Positions 26,600 through 35,466 of a stretch of 64,000 nucleotides of DNA are shown here, in pieces. The notes under the pieces are model-generated. The model did no database searches. It was not told the origin of the DNA and saw only the letters and a program-made list of their open reading frames with translations. The translations under genes were made by a program, and so were the position numbers. Source of the stretch: Planctomycetota bacterium (GTDB lineage Bacteria > Planctomycetota > B15-G4); the NCBI GenBank assembly GCA_029259695.1, contig JAJDEQ010000164.1, positions 34,555 to 98,554 of the forward strand, written 5' to 3'. Within the stretch, counting starts at the first letter, position 1. Each line of letters begins with the position of its first letter.

Positions 26600-28064
26600 G
26601 CACGAACTCCAGGGTGCGCTGCTCGATGTAGGCATGGAACGGATTCCAGCGCAGGCGCAGCAGGTCCGCCGCGGCGATCCGCAGCTCACCCCGCTCTCCC
26701 CGCAGGGCGAGGTTGCCCAGCTTGACGCCGGGGCTCTCGCCCGCGTCCGGGCCGCCGTAGAGCGGATCGTCCGGCGGGAACGGCAACGCCACGTGCGAGA
26801 GCGAGTACACCTCCTCGGGCCAGGCGAGACCGAGCGGGACGTCGGTGATCTCCCGGTCGCCAGCGGCCTGGTGGCGCGCGACCACCTGCTCGCTGTCGGG
26901 GCTCTCGTTCGTGATCAGCACCACGTCGAAGGCCAGCTCCTGGTCGTTGAACACGCCGTCCAACCAACTCCCGGGGTTGGTGTTCAGGATCGACTCGATC
27001 CTGACGAACCGGTTGATGTCGAACAGCACGAGTTCGTGATCGCCCTGGGGCAGATGGCGGAAAAGACCGTCCACCAGCACGGGCGCGGTGACCGTGGCGT
27101 CCACCACCGACTGGAAGGCGAGCATCGGCGGGAAGCGATCCAACAAGCGCTGGTCGCCGAGCCGCGCGATGCGGGACTGGATCTCCTGCGTGATCAGGTA
27201 GGCCTGCTTGCCGGCGTTGAGCGCGAACGACCCGTACTTGAACGGGTCGTACTCCGGCAGGATCGAGTTCCAGGAGAGCTTGGACAGCCCCAGCAGGTGT
27301 CCCAGACGCTCCTGCCAGGCAGCCAGCGCCGCCAGCTTGGTGATGCCGATCTCCGGCGACATGAGCACCAGGCCCGCGACCGGCGGCAGGGAGTCGTGCT
27401 CCAGGGCCTGCAGCGCGTAGTGCACCGCCAGCGCGCCGCCGTTGGAGTAGCCCACGATGTACAGCGGCTTGCCGGGGACCTGTTCGTGCAGGTACTCCAT
27501 GGCCAGCTCGACCGCCGCCGCCATGTCCTCCCACTCGACGCGAACCAGGCCCGACGGCGCCGTGCCGTGCCCCGGCACCCGCAGCCCCACGACCCGGTGG
27601 CCCTGGGCGTGCAGCAGCTCTCCCAACGAGCGCATGCTGTAGGGCGAATCCGACATGCCGTGCAGCATGAGCACGGCGGCGCGCGGGTCCTCGACCTGCA
27701 GTTCGAAGGTCCGATTCCAGTTCACGGGCCAGCGGCCGGGGTCCGACCTGCTGCCGTGCGTGAAGCGGTCGAGCTGGTGCCTCTCGGAAAGCCGCACCTT
27801 GGAGTAGACCCGCTCTTCGAGCTGAGCGAACAGGCGCTCCTCGAGGGCCAGGTAGTCCTCGAAGCTGCGCACGTCGGAGTCGGCTTCGAACTCCTCGTCG
27901 AGCCTGGCCGTGTGCCACACCTCGAGGTCGGGTCGCTGTTCCAGGATCACGACCCCACCGATGATGGCGACGAGCACGCCGCCGAGGATCCCGAAGATCA
28001 GGGCGTGCAGGACGCGGCGTCCCGTGCCGACCGCCGCGCGCTTCGCCAGGTGCAGGAGCTTCAT
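26595..28064 (-). CDS. Membrane-anchored alpha/beta hydrolase
   Basis: A 489-residue protein starting at ATG 28064 with an N-terminal anchor (VLHALIFGILGGVLVAIIGGVV, residues about 17-38). The hydrolase domain begins near 145 with VLMLHGMSDSPYSMR (oxyanion region) and the nucleophile elbow IVGYSNGGALAVHYA. A later HELVLFD stretch (DHELVLFDINRF) is near the expected acid/His region, but the exact triad Asp and His cannot be fixed by eye. Resembles serine aminopeptidase S33/monoacylglycerol lipase-type hydrolases. Substrate unknown. Frames reading further upstream to 28211 add no recognisable sequence. Confidence 0.8.
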   Translation of the reverse strand: MKLLHLAKRAAVGTGRRVLHALIFGILGGVLVAIIGGVVILEQRPDLEVWHTARLDEEFEADSDVRSFEDYLALEERLFAQLEERVYSKVRLSERHQLDRFTHGSRSDPGRWPVNWNRTFELQVEDPRAAVLMLHGMSDSPYSMRSLGELLHAQGHRVVGLRVPGHGTAPSGLVRVEWEDMAAAVELAMEYLHEQVPGKPLYIVGYSNGGALAVHYALQALEHDSLPPVAGLVLMSPEIGITKLAALAAWQERLGHLLGLSKLSWNSILPEYDPFKYGSFALNAGKQAYLITQEIQSRIARLGDQRLLDRFPPMLAFQSVVDATVTAPVLVDGLFRHLPQGDHELVLFDINRFVRIESILNTNPGSWLDGVFNDQELAFDVVLITNESPDSEQVVARHQAAGDREITDVPLGLAWPEEVYSLSHVALPFPPDDPLYGGPDAGESPGVKLGNLALRGERGELRIAAADLLRLRWNPFHAYIEQRTLEFVR

Positions 28065-28252
28065 GCGGCGGAGCGTAATCGAATCGAGTTCACCACACCA
28101 AGCGACGGGGCGGGCGTCCGTCTCGCCCGGCAGTGTCGACATCAGGGCCCCCCTGCCAGATTTGCGGCCGTCGAACCCGATGGTCATGATGACCGTGTCG
28201 TCGCCCGGCACGCCGAGGCCCGACCATTCGCTCCGTGACTCTGAGGGAACCC

Positions 28253-28750
28253 ATGAAGACGCTCCTGTCCTGCCTGCTCGCCGCCACGCTGATGACCGCC
28301 TGCAACTCGACCAACGACTACGTGGCCAATCGCGCCGGCGACTTCACCGACATCTTGCGCGCCAAGGTCATGGCCGGTAAGGGCGCAGGCCTCTACGTGA
28401 ACGCCACCGAGTACCTCCACGCCGGCTACCTCTACACGGACGACATCAGCTCGGCCGGCATCGCCAACCGCGACGCCGGCACGTGGAACGAGAGCTCGGA
28501 TGCCTGGGGCCTGCTGCTCGGCCGTTACAACGAGGCCGTGGAGGGTGGCTACTACAGCGGCACCTACGGCTACACCTTCGACGACGGCCTGGGCTTCGAG
28601 CGCGCCGACAAGGACAACTGGATGGACATGCTCGAGTTCCGCGCCGCGCTGATGCTCGGTGTCGGCGTCGACCTCGAGCTGCGCACCGGCGAAGTGATCG
28701 ACTTCGTCCTGGGCCTGTTCACGCTCGACCTCGCGGGCGACGACCGCTGA
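28253..28750 (+). CDS. Small predicted lipoprotein
   Basis: A 165-residue protein from ATG 28253 (GAGGGA five bases upstream) with a signal peptide and lipobox LMTAC (Cys19). The mature part contains YLHAGYLYTDD, GLLLGRYNEAVEGGYYSG and a hydrophobic C-terminal segment, LMLGVGVDLELRTGEVIDFVLGLFTLDL. Exported hypothetical proteins with VDLELRTGEVxDFVLGxxxxDxxxDD-type ends occur in planctomycetes as far as I recall, but I assign no function. It precedes the tRNA by 49 bp. Confidence 0.7.
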   Translation: MKTLLSCLLAATLMTACNSTNDYVANRAGDFTDILRAKVMAGKGAGLYVNATEYLHAGYLYTDDISSAGIANRDAGTWNESSDAWGLLLGRYNEAVEGGYYSGTYGYTFDDGLGFERADKDNWMDMLEFRAALMLGVGVDLELRTGEVIDFVLGLFTLDLAGDDR

Positions 28751-28799
28751 ACGTCGTCGGCCTGCACGCCGCGCGGGGGCACGACGCCGTGCCCTCGCG

Positions 28800-28876
28800 T
28801 GGTGGGCCCTCCAGGACTCGAACCTGGGACCGACGGATTATGAGTCCGCTGCTCTAACCGACTGAGCTAAGGGCCC
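28800..28876 (-). tRNA. tRNA with CAU anticodon (probable tRNA-Ile2, else Met)
   Basis: On the minus strand a 77-base cloverleaf with encoded CCA: acceptor GGGCCC pairing with GGGCCC before ACCA, D-arm TTAGCTCAGTCGGTTAGAGC, anticodon stem CGGAC/GTCCG-type around CTCATAA, and T-arm GGTTCGAGTCC. The GGGCCC-TTAGCTCAG acceptor/D region and CATAATCC loop resemble tRNA-Ile2, whose CAU is modified to lysidine, more than elongator tRNA-Met. The two cannot be separated with certainty by eye. Confidence 0.92.
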
Positions 28877-29180
28877 GCGTGGCATCGCGCGGAGACATGC
28901 TCCGCAGCGCCGCGCCGGTCCGGGATTGTCGTGCGGGACCGGCGTGCGGCGCAACAGCGGATGGGGACTTCGATCCCGGGGCAGCCGGTGATCCACCGCG
29001 AGGGCGGCGGGTCGCGGCGGCCCTGGTGATCCGCCCGGCTCTTCTCGGGTGCTCCATGACGGGTCCTCGCCCGGCCGCCACCTCGTGCATGGTCGGCTTG
29101 TGCCGGCACAGGTCCCCCGGTCGCGCCATACGCTCCTGGTCGTAGGGGCGCATTGGCCGCGACCCGATCGCGTGCTACGC

Positions 29181-29208
29181 ACTGCGCACTGCGCACTGCG
29201 CACTGCGC
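29181..29208. repeat. Tandem heptamer array (ACTGCGC x4)
   Basis: Four perfect head-to-tail copies of ACTGCGC, directly followed by an 8-bp repeat array. Non-coding; probably a slippage-prone minisatellite. Confidence 0.9.
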
Positions 29209-29264
29209 GATGGTGCGGTGGTGCGATGGCGCGATGGCGCGATGGTGCGATGGTGCGATGGTGC
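29209..29264. repeat. Tandem octamer array (GATGGYGC x7)
   Basis: Seven 8-bp units: GATGGTGC, GGTGGTGC, GATGGCGC twice, then GATGGTGC three times, and then a decayed unit GATGACAC. It begins exactly where the heptamer array ends and lies 114 bp before the next gene. No spacers, so not a CRISPR array. Confidence 0.9.
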
Positions 29265-29377
29265 GATGACACGACTGTCACCACCGGCGACGGGCGGCGG
29301 CGCGACAATGGGGCCGGCAACACGCGGACCGCGCGCGACGCCCTCGGTGGGCTCACGAGCGGCCGCCCATCCACGGG

Positions 29378-30667
29378 ATGTCGGTACCCATGCTCGAACC
29401 AGCCACGCTCGTCATCGCCCTTACGCTGTGCACCGCGGCCCAGACCGCGCCGGTCGCGTTCGACGACGCCTACACCACGCCCCAGGGTGACAACCTCAGC
29501 GTCGACGACCCGGGCGTGCTCGACAACGATCAGGACGCGGACGGCGACCCGCTCACGGCGGTGCTCGTGAGTCCCGCACAGCAGGGCGGCCTGCTGACGC
29601 TCCTGGCCGACGGTTCGTTCGAGTACGAGCCGGGCACGTTCCTGGGCGTGGAGTCGTTCACCTACAAGGCGAACGACGGCACGCAGGACAGCAACCCGGC
29701 CACGATCACGTTCACGGTCACGGCGGGCACGACAGCCATCGAGTACACCAACGAGGCCGCGTACCTGTCGGCCCTGTCGGCGCTCGGGTACACCGCGCAC
29801 GTGGAGGGCTTCGAGGACGACGCCGTGTGGGGCGTGGCCCGTTCGCCGATCACGCAGCCCAGCGTCACCAGCCAGGGCATCAGCTGGTCGAGCGACATCG
29901 GCTCGAGCCAGGTGACGACCGGGCCCGGCCCGGCGCTGCAGGGTTCGTACGGCTTCTTCGCGCTCCCCCACGGCGACTACCTGGCCGGACCCCAGTGCCT
30001 CACGCCCGGCGTGTGCACCGACCGTTGGAACGGCACGAGCGTCGAGCCACTCGTGGCCATCGGCGGTTGGATCAAGTCCGCGGGGCAGGGCAAGGTGAAC
30101 CTGATCCTCGACGCCGACGAGGCCAATCCCTTCGGCTTCGGGGGCGGTCACGTGAGCGTCGGGCACCGCTTCCTGGGCGTCATCGCACCGGCGGGCTTCA
30201 CCTCGTTCGAGTTCCGCGAACTCGAGGGCACCAGCGATGACGCCGTGTACCTGTTCGGCGACCGCTTCACCTTCGCCCGCGCGACGGCCGAGAGCTGGAC
30301 CGACCTCGGTCAGGCCCTGGGCGGCACGCACGGGAATCCGGCGCTCGTCGGCACCGGCACCCTCGTCGGCGGCGACCCGATGGAGCTCGCGCTCAGCAAC
30401 GCGCTGGCCGGCACGACGGCGTGGATCGTGGTCGGCTTCGCCCAGGTCAACGCGCCGTTCAAGGGCGGCATCCTCGTTCCGGACGTGGCGCCCCCCGCCT
30501 TCGTGATCCCGCTGCCCACCGACGTGAACGGCGAACTCGTGGTGGGCGGCACGTGGCCCGGCGGCATCCCCTCCGGCTTCGCCACCTACTTCCAGTACTG
30601 GATCCAGGACCCCGCCGGTCCGCTCGGCTTCAGCGCGAGCAACGCGATCGTCGGGACCACACCCTGA
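29378..30667 (+). CDS. Secreted protein: cadherin-like Ig module plus planctomycete C-terminal domain
   Basis: A 429-residue exported protein. A signal peptide (LEPATLVIALTLCTAAQ) is followed at residues about 25-115 by a tandem-95/Big_17-type Ig module: APVAFDDAYTTPQGDNLSV, LDNDQDADGDPLTAVLVS, GSFEYEPGTFLGVESFTYKA and NDGT. A middle part (120-305) is of the choice-of-anchor type, with a GFEDD start and FTSFEFRELEG. Then comes the shared C-terminal domain (DLGQALGG, VNAPFKGGILVP, FQYWIQDPAGPLGFSASN). Likely cell-surface or released. ATG 29378 is used; 29390 is also possible. Confidence 0.82.
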   Translation: MSVPMLEPATLVIALTLCTAAQTAPVAFDDAYTTPQGDNLSVDDPGVLDNDQDADGDPLTAVLVSPAQQGGLLTLLADGSFEYEPGTFLGVESFTYKANDGTQDSNPATITFTVTAGTTAIEYTNEAAYLSALSALGYTAHVEGFEDDAVWGVARSPITQPSVTSQGISWSSDIGSSQVTTGPGPALQGSYGFFALPHGDYLAGPQCLTPGVCTDRWNGTSVEPLVAIGGWIKSAGQGKVNLILDADEANPFGFGGGHVSVGHRFLGVIAPAGFTSFEFRELEGTSDDAVYLFGDRFTFARATAESWTDLGQALGGTHGNPALVGTGTLVGGDPMELALSNALAGTTAWIVVGFAQVNAPFKGGILVPDVAPPAFVIPLPTDVNGELVVGGTWPGGIPSGFATYFQYWIQDPAGPLGFSASNAIVGTTP

Positions 30668-30980
30668 GAGCTGCCCGTGGCGCAGTGCCTGCTGCAGTCT
30701 CTCGCAAAGTGAGGTCGGAACGGCTCAGGAATTCCTGGTTGTCGTGTGGTCCGCGGCGACGCGTGCCTCACGACCCGGCCTCACCCAGGCTCACACCGCG
30801 ACTCGATCTTGACAGCTCACGCGTGGCGCTCAAGACTCGCGTTGCCGAGTCAGGGGGCAGCGAGAGTGCGTCCGAGTCGTCGTGACCACGCAACGTGGCA
30901 CGAGGAGTTCGGGCCGTCCGCCTGGAGCGCGCGGGGCGCTCGACCGGCACACGCAGAAGGACCCACGAAAGGGGTTTGTC
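30668..30980. other. 313-bp intergenic region with possible promoter
   Basis: No gene seen. TTGACA at 30809-30814, a 17-bp spacer and AAGACT at 30832-30837 make a weak sigma-70-like promoter for the gene starting at 30981, leaving a leader of about 140 bases. Only the -35 match is good. Confidence 0.3.
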
Positions 30981-31502
30981 ATGAGGAAGCACACCATCGT
31001 CACGGCCGTGGCCATCGCCGTCGTCTCCGGCGCCATCGCGTTCACGGCCTCACCCGAACCCGCCCAGGCGCAGGCGAGCATCAGCGCGGACGCCGCGTTC
31101 ATCTCGGCCAACCCGTGGGTGCGCGAGCCGGTGCTGATCTACGACGTCTCGGGCAGCACGTTCGCGGGGCCGTTCCACAAGCGCGTCAGCGTCTACAACG
31201 ACGGTCTGGCGACCTTCTCGACCGTCACGCTCTTCCCGGCGGAGAACCGGGCCGAGTTCACCAGCGTCAGCGAGCAGGCCGTGAAGGCGCTGATCGATGG
31301 CCTGGCCAGCGCCGGCGCGTCATCCCTGCCGGACCACCCCGGCTTCGCCACCGACTCACCGCTGTCGACGGTGACGTTCTTCCGCAAGCCCGCGCCGCGC
31401 TCGATCGCCAACACCTTCAGCTGGTGGTTCCCGGACGGCAACTACTCGACGATCGCCCAGATCATCAACGACTTCATCGACGACAACTTCAACAACTCCT
31501 GA
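30981..31502 (+). CDS. Exported hypothetical protein
   Basis: A 173-residue protein from ATG 30981 (AAAGGGG about 6 bases upstream) with a signal peptide ending AQAQA. The mature protein has no recognised domain. It contains YDVSGSTFAGPFHKRVSVYNDG, FSTVTLFPAENRAEF and a polar, Asn/Asp-rich end (NDFIDDNFNNS). The gene is isolated by long spacers on both sides. The SVYNDG-LATFSTV pattern suggests a beta-rich fold; no function assigned. Confidence 0.65.
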   Translation: MRKHTIVTAVAIAVVSGAIAFTASPEPAQAQASISADAAFISANPWVREPVLIYDVSGSTFAGPFHKRVSVYNDGLATFSTVTLFPAENRAEFTSVSEQAVKALIDGLASAGASSLPDHPGFATDSPLSTVTFFRKPAPRSIANTFSWWFPDGNYSTIAQIINDFIDDNFNNS

Positions 31503-31618
31503 CGCCGCGCGCGACGACTCCGACTCCCCGGCACGTGACCGCGGCCTGCCAGGACGCCGCGTCACGGAGCCGGGGGTGGTGAGTTCGCAGATGCGGGCAG
31601 CGCTCGGCGCCGCAATCG

Positions 31619-32227
31619 TCAGGGAGCGATGGCTCCCCGCACGGCGCGTTGGGCATCGTCGGCGACCTCGCCGAGGGCGCGCCCGACGGCCCGGGCGATG
31701 GCGGCGCCGTCGTCGCCCTCGATGGGCGCGGTGGCCTCCACCGTCGTCAGCAGCAACGTGCGCCGATCGCTTCCCGTCAGCGTGAGTTGCAGCGCGACCC
31801 GCGCCTGGTGGCTCCCGGGCACCCGTTGCTCTTCGAAGGCCGTGAGCATCACGTCCAGCACCGGGGCGTCCCAGCCGCTCGAGACCCGCGTCATGCCCTG
31901 TTCGACGAACAACCGCTGGGCCAGCTCCTGCTCCACGAACTCCGCGGGCAGCGCGTTCCAGCGCAGGTCGTCGTAGGCGCCCAACTCCACGTCCGAGCTG
32001 CGCCAGACGATGGGCGCACCGAGGTGCGACGCGGCGCGCACGAAGCGCAGGCGCAGGGCAGCACCATCCGCGCTGGGTCGCGCACTGAGGCCCCGCGCCG
32101 GGAGCGCCGGTTCGAAGTAGCGCGTGGGCGCTGCGGGGCTCGGCAGCAGGCAGGCCGGCAGCAGCAGCAGCAGGCAGGCTGCGAGACGCCTCGGCGCGCG
32201 ACGTGATCGGCTCGTGCAGGACTTCAT
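31619..32227 (-). CDS. ABC-type transport auxiliary lipoprotein (PqiC/LptE-like, Mla operon)
   Basis: A 202-residue lipoprotein (LLLLLPACLLP). Following the Cys it has the RYFEPALPARG start, a YDDLRWNALPAEFVEQELAQRL segment and a C-terminal ARAVGRALGEVADDAQRAV helix. These fit the ABC-transport auxiliary family found last in MCE operons (PqiC-type, DUF330). ATG 32227 is used because it opens the signal sequence. It lies 31 bp after mlaD. It likely acts at the outer membrane or in the periplasm with MlaD in lipid transfer. Confidence 0.72.
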   Translation of the reverse strand: MKSCTSRSRRAPRRLAACLLLLLPACLLPSPAAPTRYFEPALPARGLSARPSADGAALRLRFVRAASHLGAPIVWRSSDVELGAYDDLRWNALPAEFVEQELAQRLFVEQGMTRVSSGWDAPVLDVMLTAFEEQRVPGSHQARVALQLTLTGSDRRTLLLTTVEATAPIEGDDGAAIARAVGRALGEVADDAQRAVRGAIAP

Positions 32228-32258
32228 GCGGGCATCCTCGGCAGGGTACGGGGGTGGC

Positions 32259-33377
32259 TCACCGGGAGGGGCCGCTGTCGGGCTTGCCGACCAGCGGCGC
32301 CGTCGGGTCACGCTCCAGCAGCGAGGCCAGGTCGGCCAGCGCGGCGAAGGCATCGCGCATGCTGGAGAGCGTGCTCTGCAGCTCGGTGGACATGTCGTTC
32401 ACGTCGCGCGTGAGCGAGGCGAGTTCGTCGCTCGTGGTCCGCAGCGAGCGCAGCGTGCCGGGCACGTCCGCCTGCTCCAGGCGAGCATCCATCGACGTGA
32501 CCGCGGTGTCGAGATCGGTCGCCAGCGTCATCACCGGGCCGTCGCGGTCGCTGAGTGACCGGGCGGTCTGATCGAACGTGTCGAGCGTCTGCTGAGCCTG
32601 GGCCATGAGCGTCTCGACCTGCGGCCCGAGATCCTCCGCGGCGAAGCTCTCCAGGATCTTGCGAGCCGAATCGGCCGACGCTTGCAGGTCCGCCCGGAAA
32701 CCCTCCTCGGCGAACCCGGCCATGATCTCGTTCGCCGAGTCGAGCAGCTCGTGCACGTCCGCCTGGAGCGCCGCGGCGTCGAACCCGGCCACGATCTGGT
32801 CGACGTGTTCGACCAGCACGCCGACATTGGCGATCAGCGGCGGGATCGACCGGGACATGTCGCTGAACGCCTGCTCGAGCCCCATCAACGTCGAGGGCAC
32901 CGCCGGGATGTAGACGCCCTCCGGTTCGAAGGGCAGCTCGGGCAGCGGGTTTGCGTCCACATCGAAGTAGTCCGCGCCCAGGAAGCGCAGACCGGTGATG
33001 CCTGCCGGGACGAGCTGCATGCGCAACTCCGGCACGAGCTTCGCGCCACCGCTCTCCCACCTGCGCTGCACGTCGCGCGCCGACTCGGAGCGATCCGAGT
33101 GCAGGGCGGCGACCCGATCGGCATCGAGCTCGAAGTGGATCTCGACCCGGCGCTCGTCCGGAGCGATGAGGATCGCCGAGACCTGGCCGATGGGCGCGCC
33201 GCGCAGCTTGACGGCCGAACCCACCTCCAGCCCCTGGACCGATTCGTCCACGTAGGTCACCGCCGGCAGCTTGATGGTGCGGAAACTCGCCGCGCCCACC
33301 CAGAGCACCGCGCCGAAGGCGAGGGCCAGACCGGTCAGCACGAAGACGCCGACCTTGGTGTAGCTGGTCCCGTTCAC
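32259..33377 (-). CDS. mlaD: MCE-domain lipid transport protein MlaD
   Basis: A 372-residue protein. Start GTG 33377 has AGGAGG 7 bases upstream and overlaps the mlaF stop (GTGA). One membrane anchor (VGVFVLTGLALAFGAVLWVG), then the MCE domain (about 38-125: YVDESVQGLEVGSAVKLRGAPIGQVS). A long, mostly helical tail from about residue 165 is rich in coiled-coil heptads (MLRDVNDMSTELQSTLSSM-type). In the family MlaD forms hexameric rings, and long tails may form a tunnel across the periplasm. Length is about twice that of E. coli MlaD (183). Confidence 0.88.
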   Translation of the reverse strand: MNGTSYTKVGVFVLTGLALAFGAVLWVGAASFRTIKLPAVTYVDESVQGLEVGSAVKLRGAPIGQVSAILIAPDERRVEIHFELDADRVAALHSDRSESARDVQRRWESGGAKLVPELRMQLVPAGITGLRFLGADYFDVDANPLPELPFEPEGVYIPAVPSTLMGLEQAFSDMSRSIPPLIANVGVLVEHVDQIVAGFDAAALQADVHELLDSANEIMAGFAEEGFRADLQASADSARKILESFAAEDLGPQVETLMAQAQQTLDTFDQTARSLSDRDGPVMTLATDLDTAVTSMDARLEQADVPGTLRSLRTTSDELASLTRDVNDMSTELQSTLSSMRDAFAALADLASLLERDPTAPLVGKPDSGPSR

Positions 33378-34111
33378 TTCCCGTCCTCCTGCATGGGGCG
33401 GCGGTGGAAGAAGCTCGATACGAAGGGTTGGGTGCTCTCGTCGCGCAGCGTGCGCGGGTTGCCCCGGGCGATGATGCCGCGGGTCTGCTTGTCGAGCATG
33501 ATGCAATTCGTCCCGATGTCGAGCAGGCTGGCGAGTTCGTGGGTGACGATCACGAGCGTGAGTCCCAAGTGCTTGTTGAGGGTGAGCACGAGCTGGTCGA
33601 ACTCCGCCGAAGTGATCGGGTCGAGGCCCGCGGAGGGTTCGTCGAGGAACAGCAACTCGGGCTCGAAGGCCATCGCGCGCGCGACGGCCGCGCGCTTCTT
33701 CATGCCGCCCGAGATCTCGGCCGGCAGATGGTTCTCGAAACCGCCGAGGGACACCAGGTCGAGCTTCGAACGCACGATCGCATCGACGGCGTCGTCGTCC
33801 AGGTCGGTCCAGGTACGCAACGGCAGGGCCACGTTCTCGGCCAGGGTCAGCGAGCCGAAGAGCGCACCGGACTGGAACATGACGCCGAAGGCCGGCGGTC
33901 CGTACCCGATCTTCGGCGCACCCAGGCCCTCGATCTCGATCGTGCCCGACATGGGCTTGGCCAGGCCGACGAGCTGACGCAGCAGCGTCGACTTCCCGCA
34001 GCCGCTGCCGCCCAGGATGATGAACACGTCGCCGCGCTCGACGGTGAAGTCGATGTCCTTCATCAGCGGGACGCCGCCCCAGCCGAAGGAGAGCTGTTCC
34101 ACCTTGATCAC
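33374..34111 (-). CDS. mlaF: Lipid transport ABC ATPase MlaF
   Basis: A 245-residue ATPase with Walker A GGSGCGKST, signature ISGGMKKRAAVARAMA (GMKKR is typical of MlaF/Mkl), Walker B LLFLDEPSAGLDP and switch VTHE. The GTG start is 3 bp after the mlaE stop, and the stop overlaps the mlaD start. It energises phospholipid transport across the inner membrane with MlaE. Confidence 0.93.
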   Translation of the reverse strand: MIKVEQLSFGWGGVPLMKDIDFTVERGDVFIILGGSGCGKSTLLRQLVGLAKPMSGTIEIEGLGAPKIGYGPPAFGVMFQSGALFGSLTLAENVALPLRTWTDLDDDAVDAIVRSKLDLVSLGGFENHLPAEISGGMKKRAAVARAMAFEPELLFLDEPSAGLDPITSAEFDQLVLTLNKHLGLTLVIVTHELASLLDIGTNCIMLDKQTRGIIARGNPRTLRDESTQPFVSSFFHRRPMQEDGK

Positions 34112-34114
34112 CGG

Positions 34115-35290
34115 TCAGACCCCGAACAACTGGAACACGAGCGAGAACAGGAAGTCGAACACGACCAGCAGGAAGATGATGATCACCACGGTGGACGTCG
34201 TCGAGCGGCCCACGCCTGCGGCGCCGCCGCGCGTGCCCAGGCCCCGCTCGCAGGCGGTGAGCCCGATGATCAACCCGAACGCGACCGACTTGATCACGCC
34301 CGTTCCCACGTGCCAGATGTTCAGCGCAGCCTGGGTGCGACCCACGTAGGTGGACAGCGTCAGGTCGAAGGTCGTGACCGAGATGAACGCGCCGCCCGCG
34401 ATGCCGGCGACGTCCGCGATCAGCGTGAGGATCGGGACCGCGATCAGCAGCGACAACAGCCGGGGCACCACCAGGTAGCGGTGCGGGTCGAGGCCCAGCG
34501 TGCGCAGCGCGTCGATCTCCTCGCCGACCTTCATCGTGCCCAGCTCGGCCGCGATGCCCGCCCCGCTGCGGCCGGCCAGGATCATGGCCGCCATGAGCGG
34601 ACCCAGTTCACGGCAGACCGAGATGGCGACCGCGTCGGCCACGAAGATGTTCGCGCCGAAGCGCTCCATCTGCACGCCGGCCTGGAATGCGGTGACCAGC
34701 CCCATCAGGAAGTTGATCAGGATCACGATCGCCGCGCTGTCCACGCCGTAACGCTCGATCAGGCCCATGAGCTGGTGCCATGGAATCGAGCGCGGGGCGC
34801 GCAGGGCGGCCACCGTCGACACGAACAGCTCGCCGATGAAAGCCAGCGTGGACGACACGGTCTCGGCGATGTCGAACGTGGCCTTGCCCACCTGGGTGGC
34901 CACGCCGACGTGTTCGGGTGGCGCTCGCAGCGGCTCCCGTGCGTCGGCACCCCGGTACAGGTCGAGCACGGCCCGGACGTCCGCCGGCGCCCCCGCCAAC
35001 TCCACACGCCCGGCGTGTTCGTGGAGCACGTGCAGCAGGAGCGAGGCCCCGGCGCCGTCGAGGCTCTCGATGCCCGCCAGGTCCACTCGCGCCCGGCCGC
35101 TCACCGAGTCGAGGGCGCGGCGCAACTCCCGCACGAACGTGTTGGCGTGAGCGAGGTCGAGCCGGCCCGCAACGCGTAGTTCGACCGCACCGTCCGCGCC
35201 CCCGGGGTGCCGCTCGATGCGGATCGCCCCATCGTTGTGGGTCGCTGGCGGTGCAGGATCGTTCACGAGCGCATGTCCGTCCGAAGGCAC
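34115..35290 (-). CDS. mlaE: STAS-MlaE permease fusion
   Basis: A 391-residue protein. Residues about 20-110 form a STAS domain (VELRVAGRLDLAHANTFV, RVDLAGIESLDGAGASLLL). The MlaE permease (about 130-391) follows, with the family motifs MGLVTAFQAGVQMERFGAN, RELGPLMAAMILAGRSGAG, ELGTMKVGEEIDALRTLG and GLIIGLTACERGLGTRGGA. In E. coli the STAS protein MlaB is separate; here it is fused, a layout known in several phyla. First gene of mlaE-mlaF-mlaD-lipoprotein. The GTG start lacks a strong ribosome site; GTG 35266 is an alternative. Confidence 0.92.
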   Translation of the reverse strand: MPSDGHALVNDPAPPATHNDGAIRIERHPGGADGAVELRVAGRLDLAHANTFVRELRRALDSVSGRARVDLAGIESLDGAGASLLLHVLHEHAGRVELAGAPADVRAVLDLYRGADAREPLRAPPEHVGVATQVGKATFDIAETVSSTLAFIGELFVSTVAALRAPRSIPWHQLMGLIERYGVDSAAIVILINFLMGLVTAFQAGVQMERFGANIFVADAVAISVCRELGPLMAAMILAGRSGAGIAAELGTMKVGEEIDALRTLGLDPHRYLVVPRLLSLLIAVPILTLIADVAGIAGGAFISVTTFDLTLSTYVGRTQAALNIWHVGTGVIKSVAFGLIIGLTACERGLGTRGGAAGVGRSTTSTVVIIIFLLVVFDFLFSLVFQLFGV

Positions 35291-35466
35291 GGCCTGCAGG
35301 TCGGTGAGTCCTGCCCGGCGGGGCCATCGTGACCCGGACGTTGCGGCGAGTCAAACACGTGCCATCGACGGCATCGATGTGCCAGCGGTCCAACCCCGTT
35401 CGGCACACGCGTCTGTCAACGCGCGCCGCGCACACGTTCCCCGACGCGTCGCGCGCCCACACGATG

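Larger units (their letters stand above)
28877..29377. other. 500-bp region without gene
   Basis: No supported coding region. It holds the upstream side of the tRNA and two adjacent tandem arrays (29181-29208 and 29209-29264). The short open frames across it are repeat-encoded and lack ribosome sites. Confidence 0.6.

Noticed and set aside
29181..29264. CRISPR array
   Set aside because: Units are 7-8 bp, contiguous, without spacers, and no cas genes are near.
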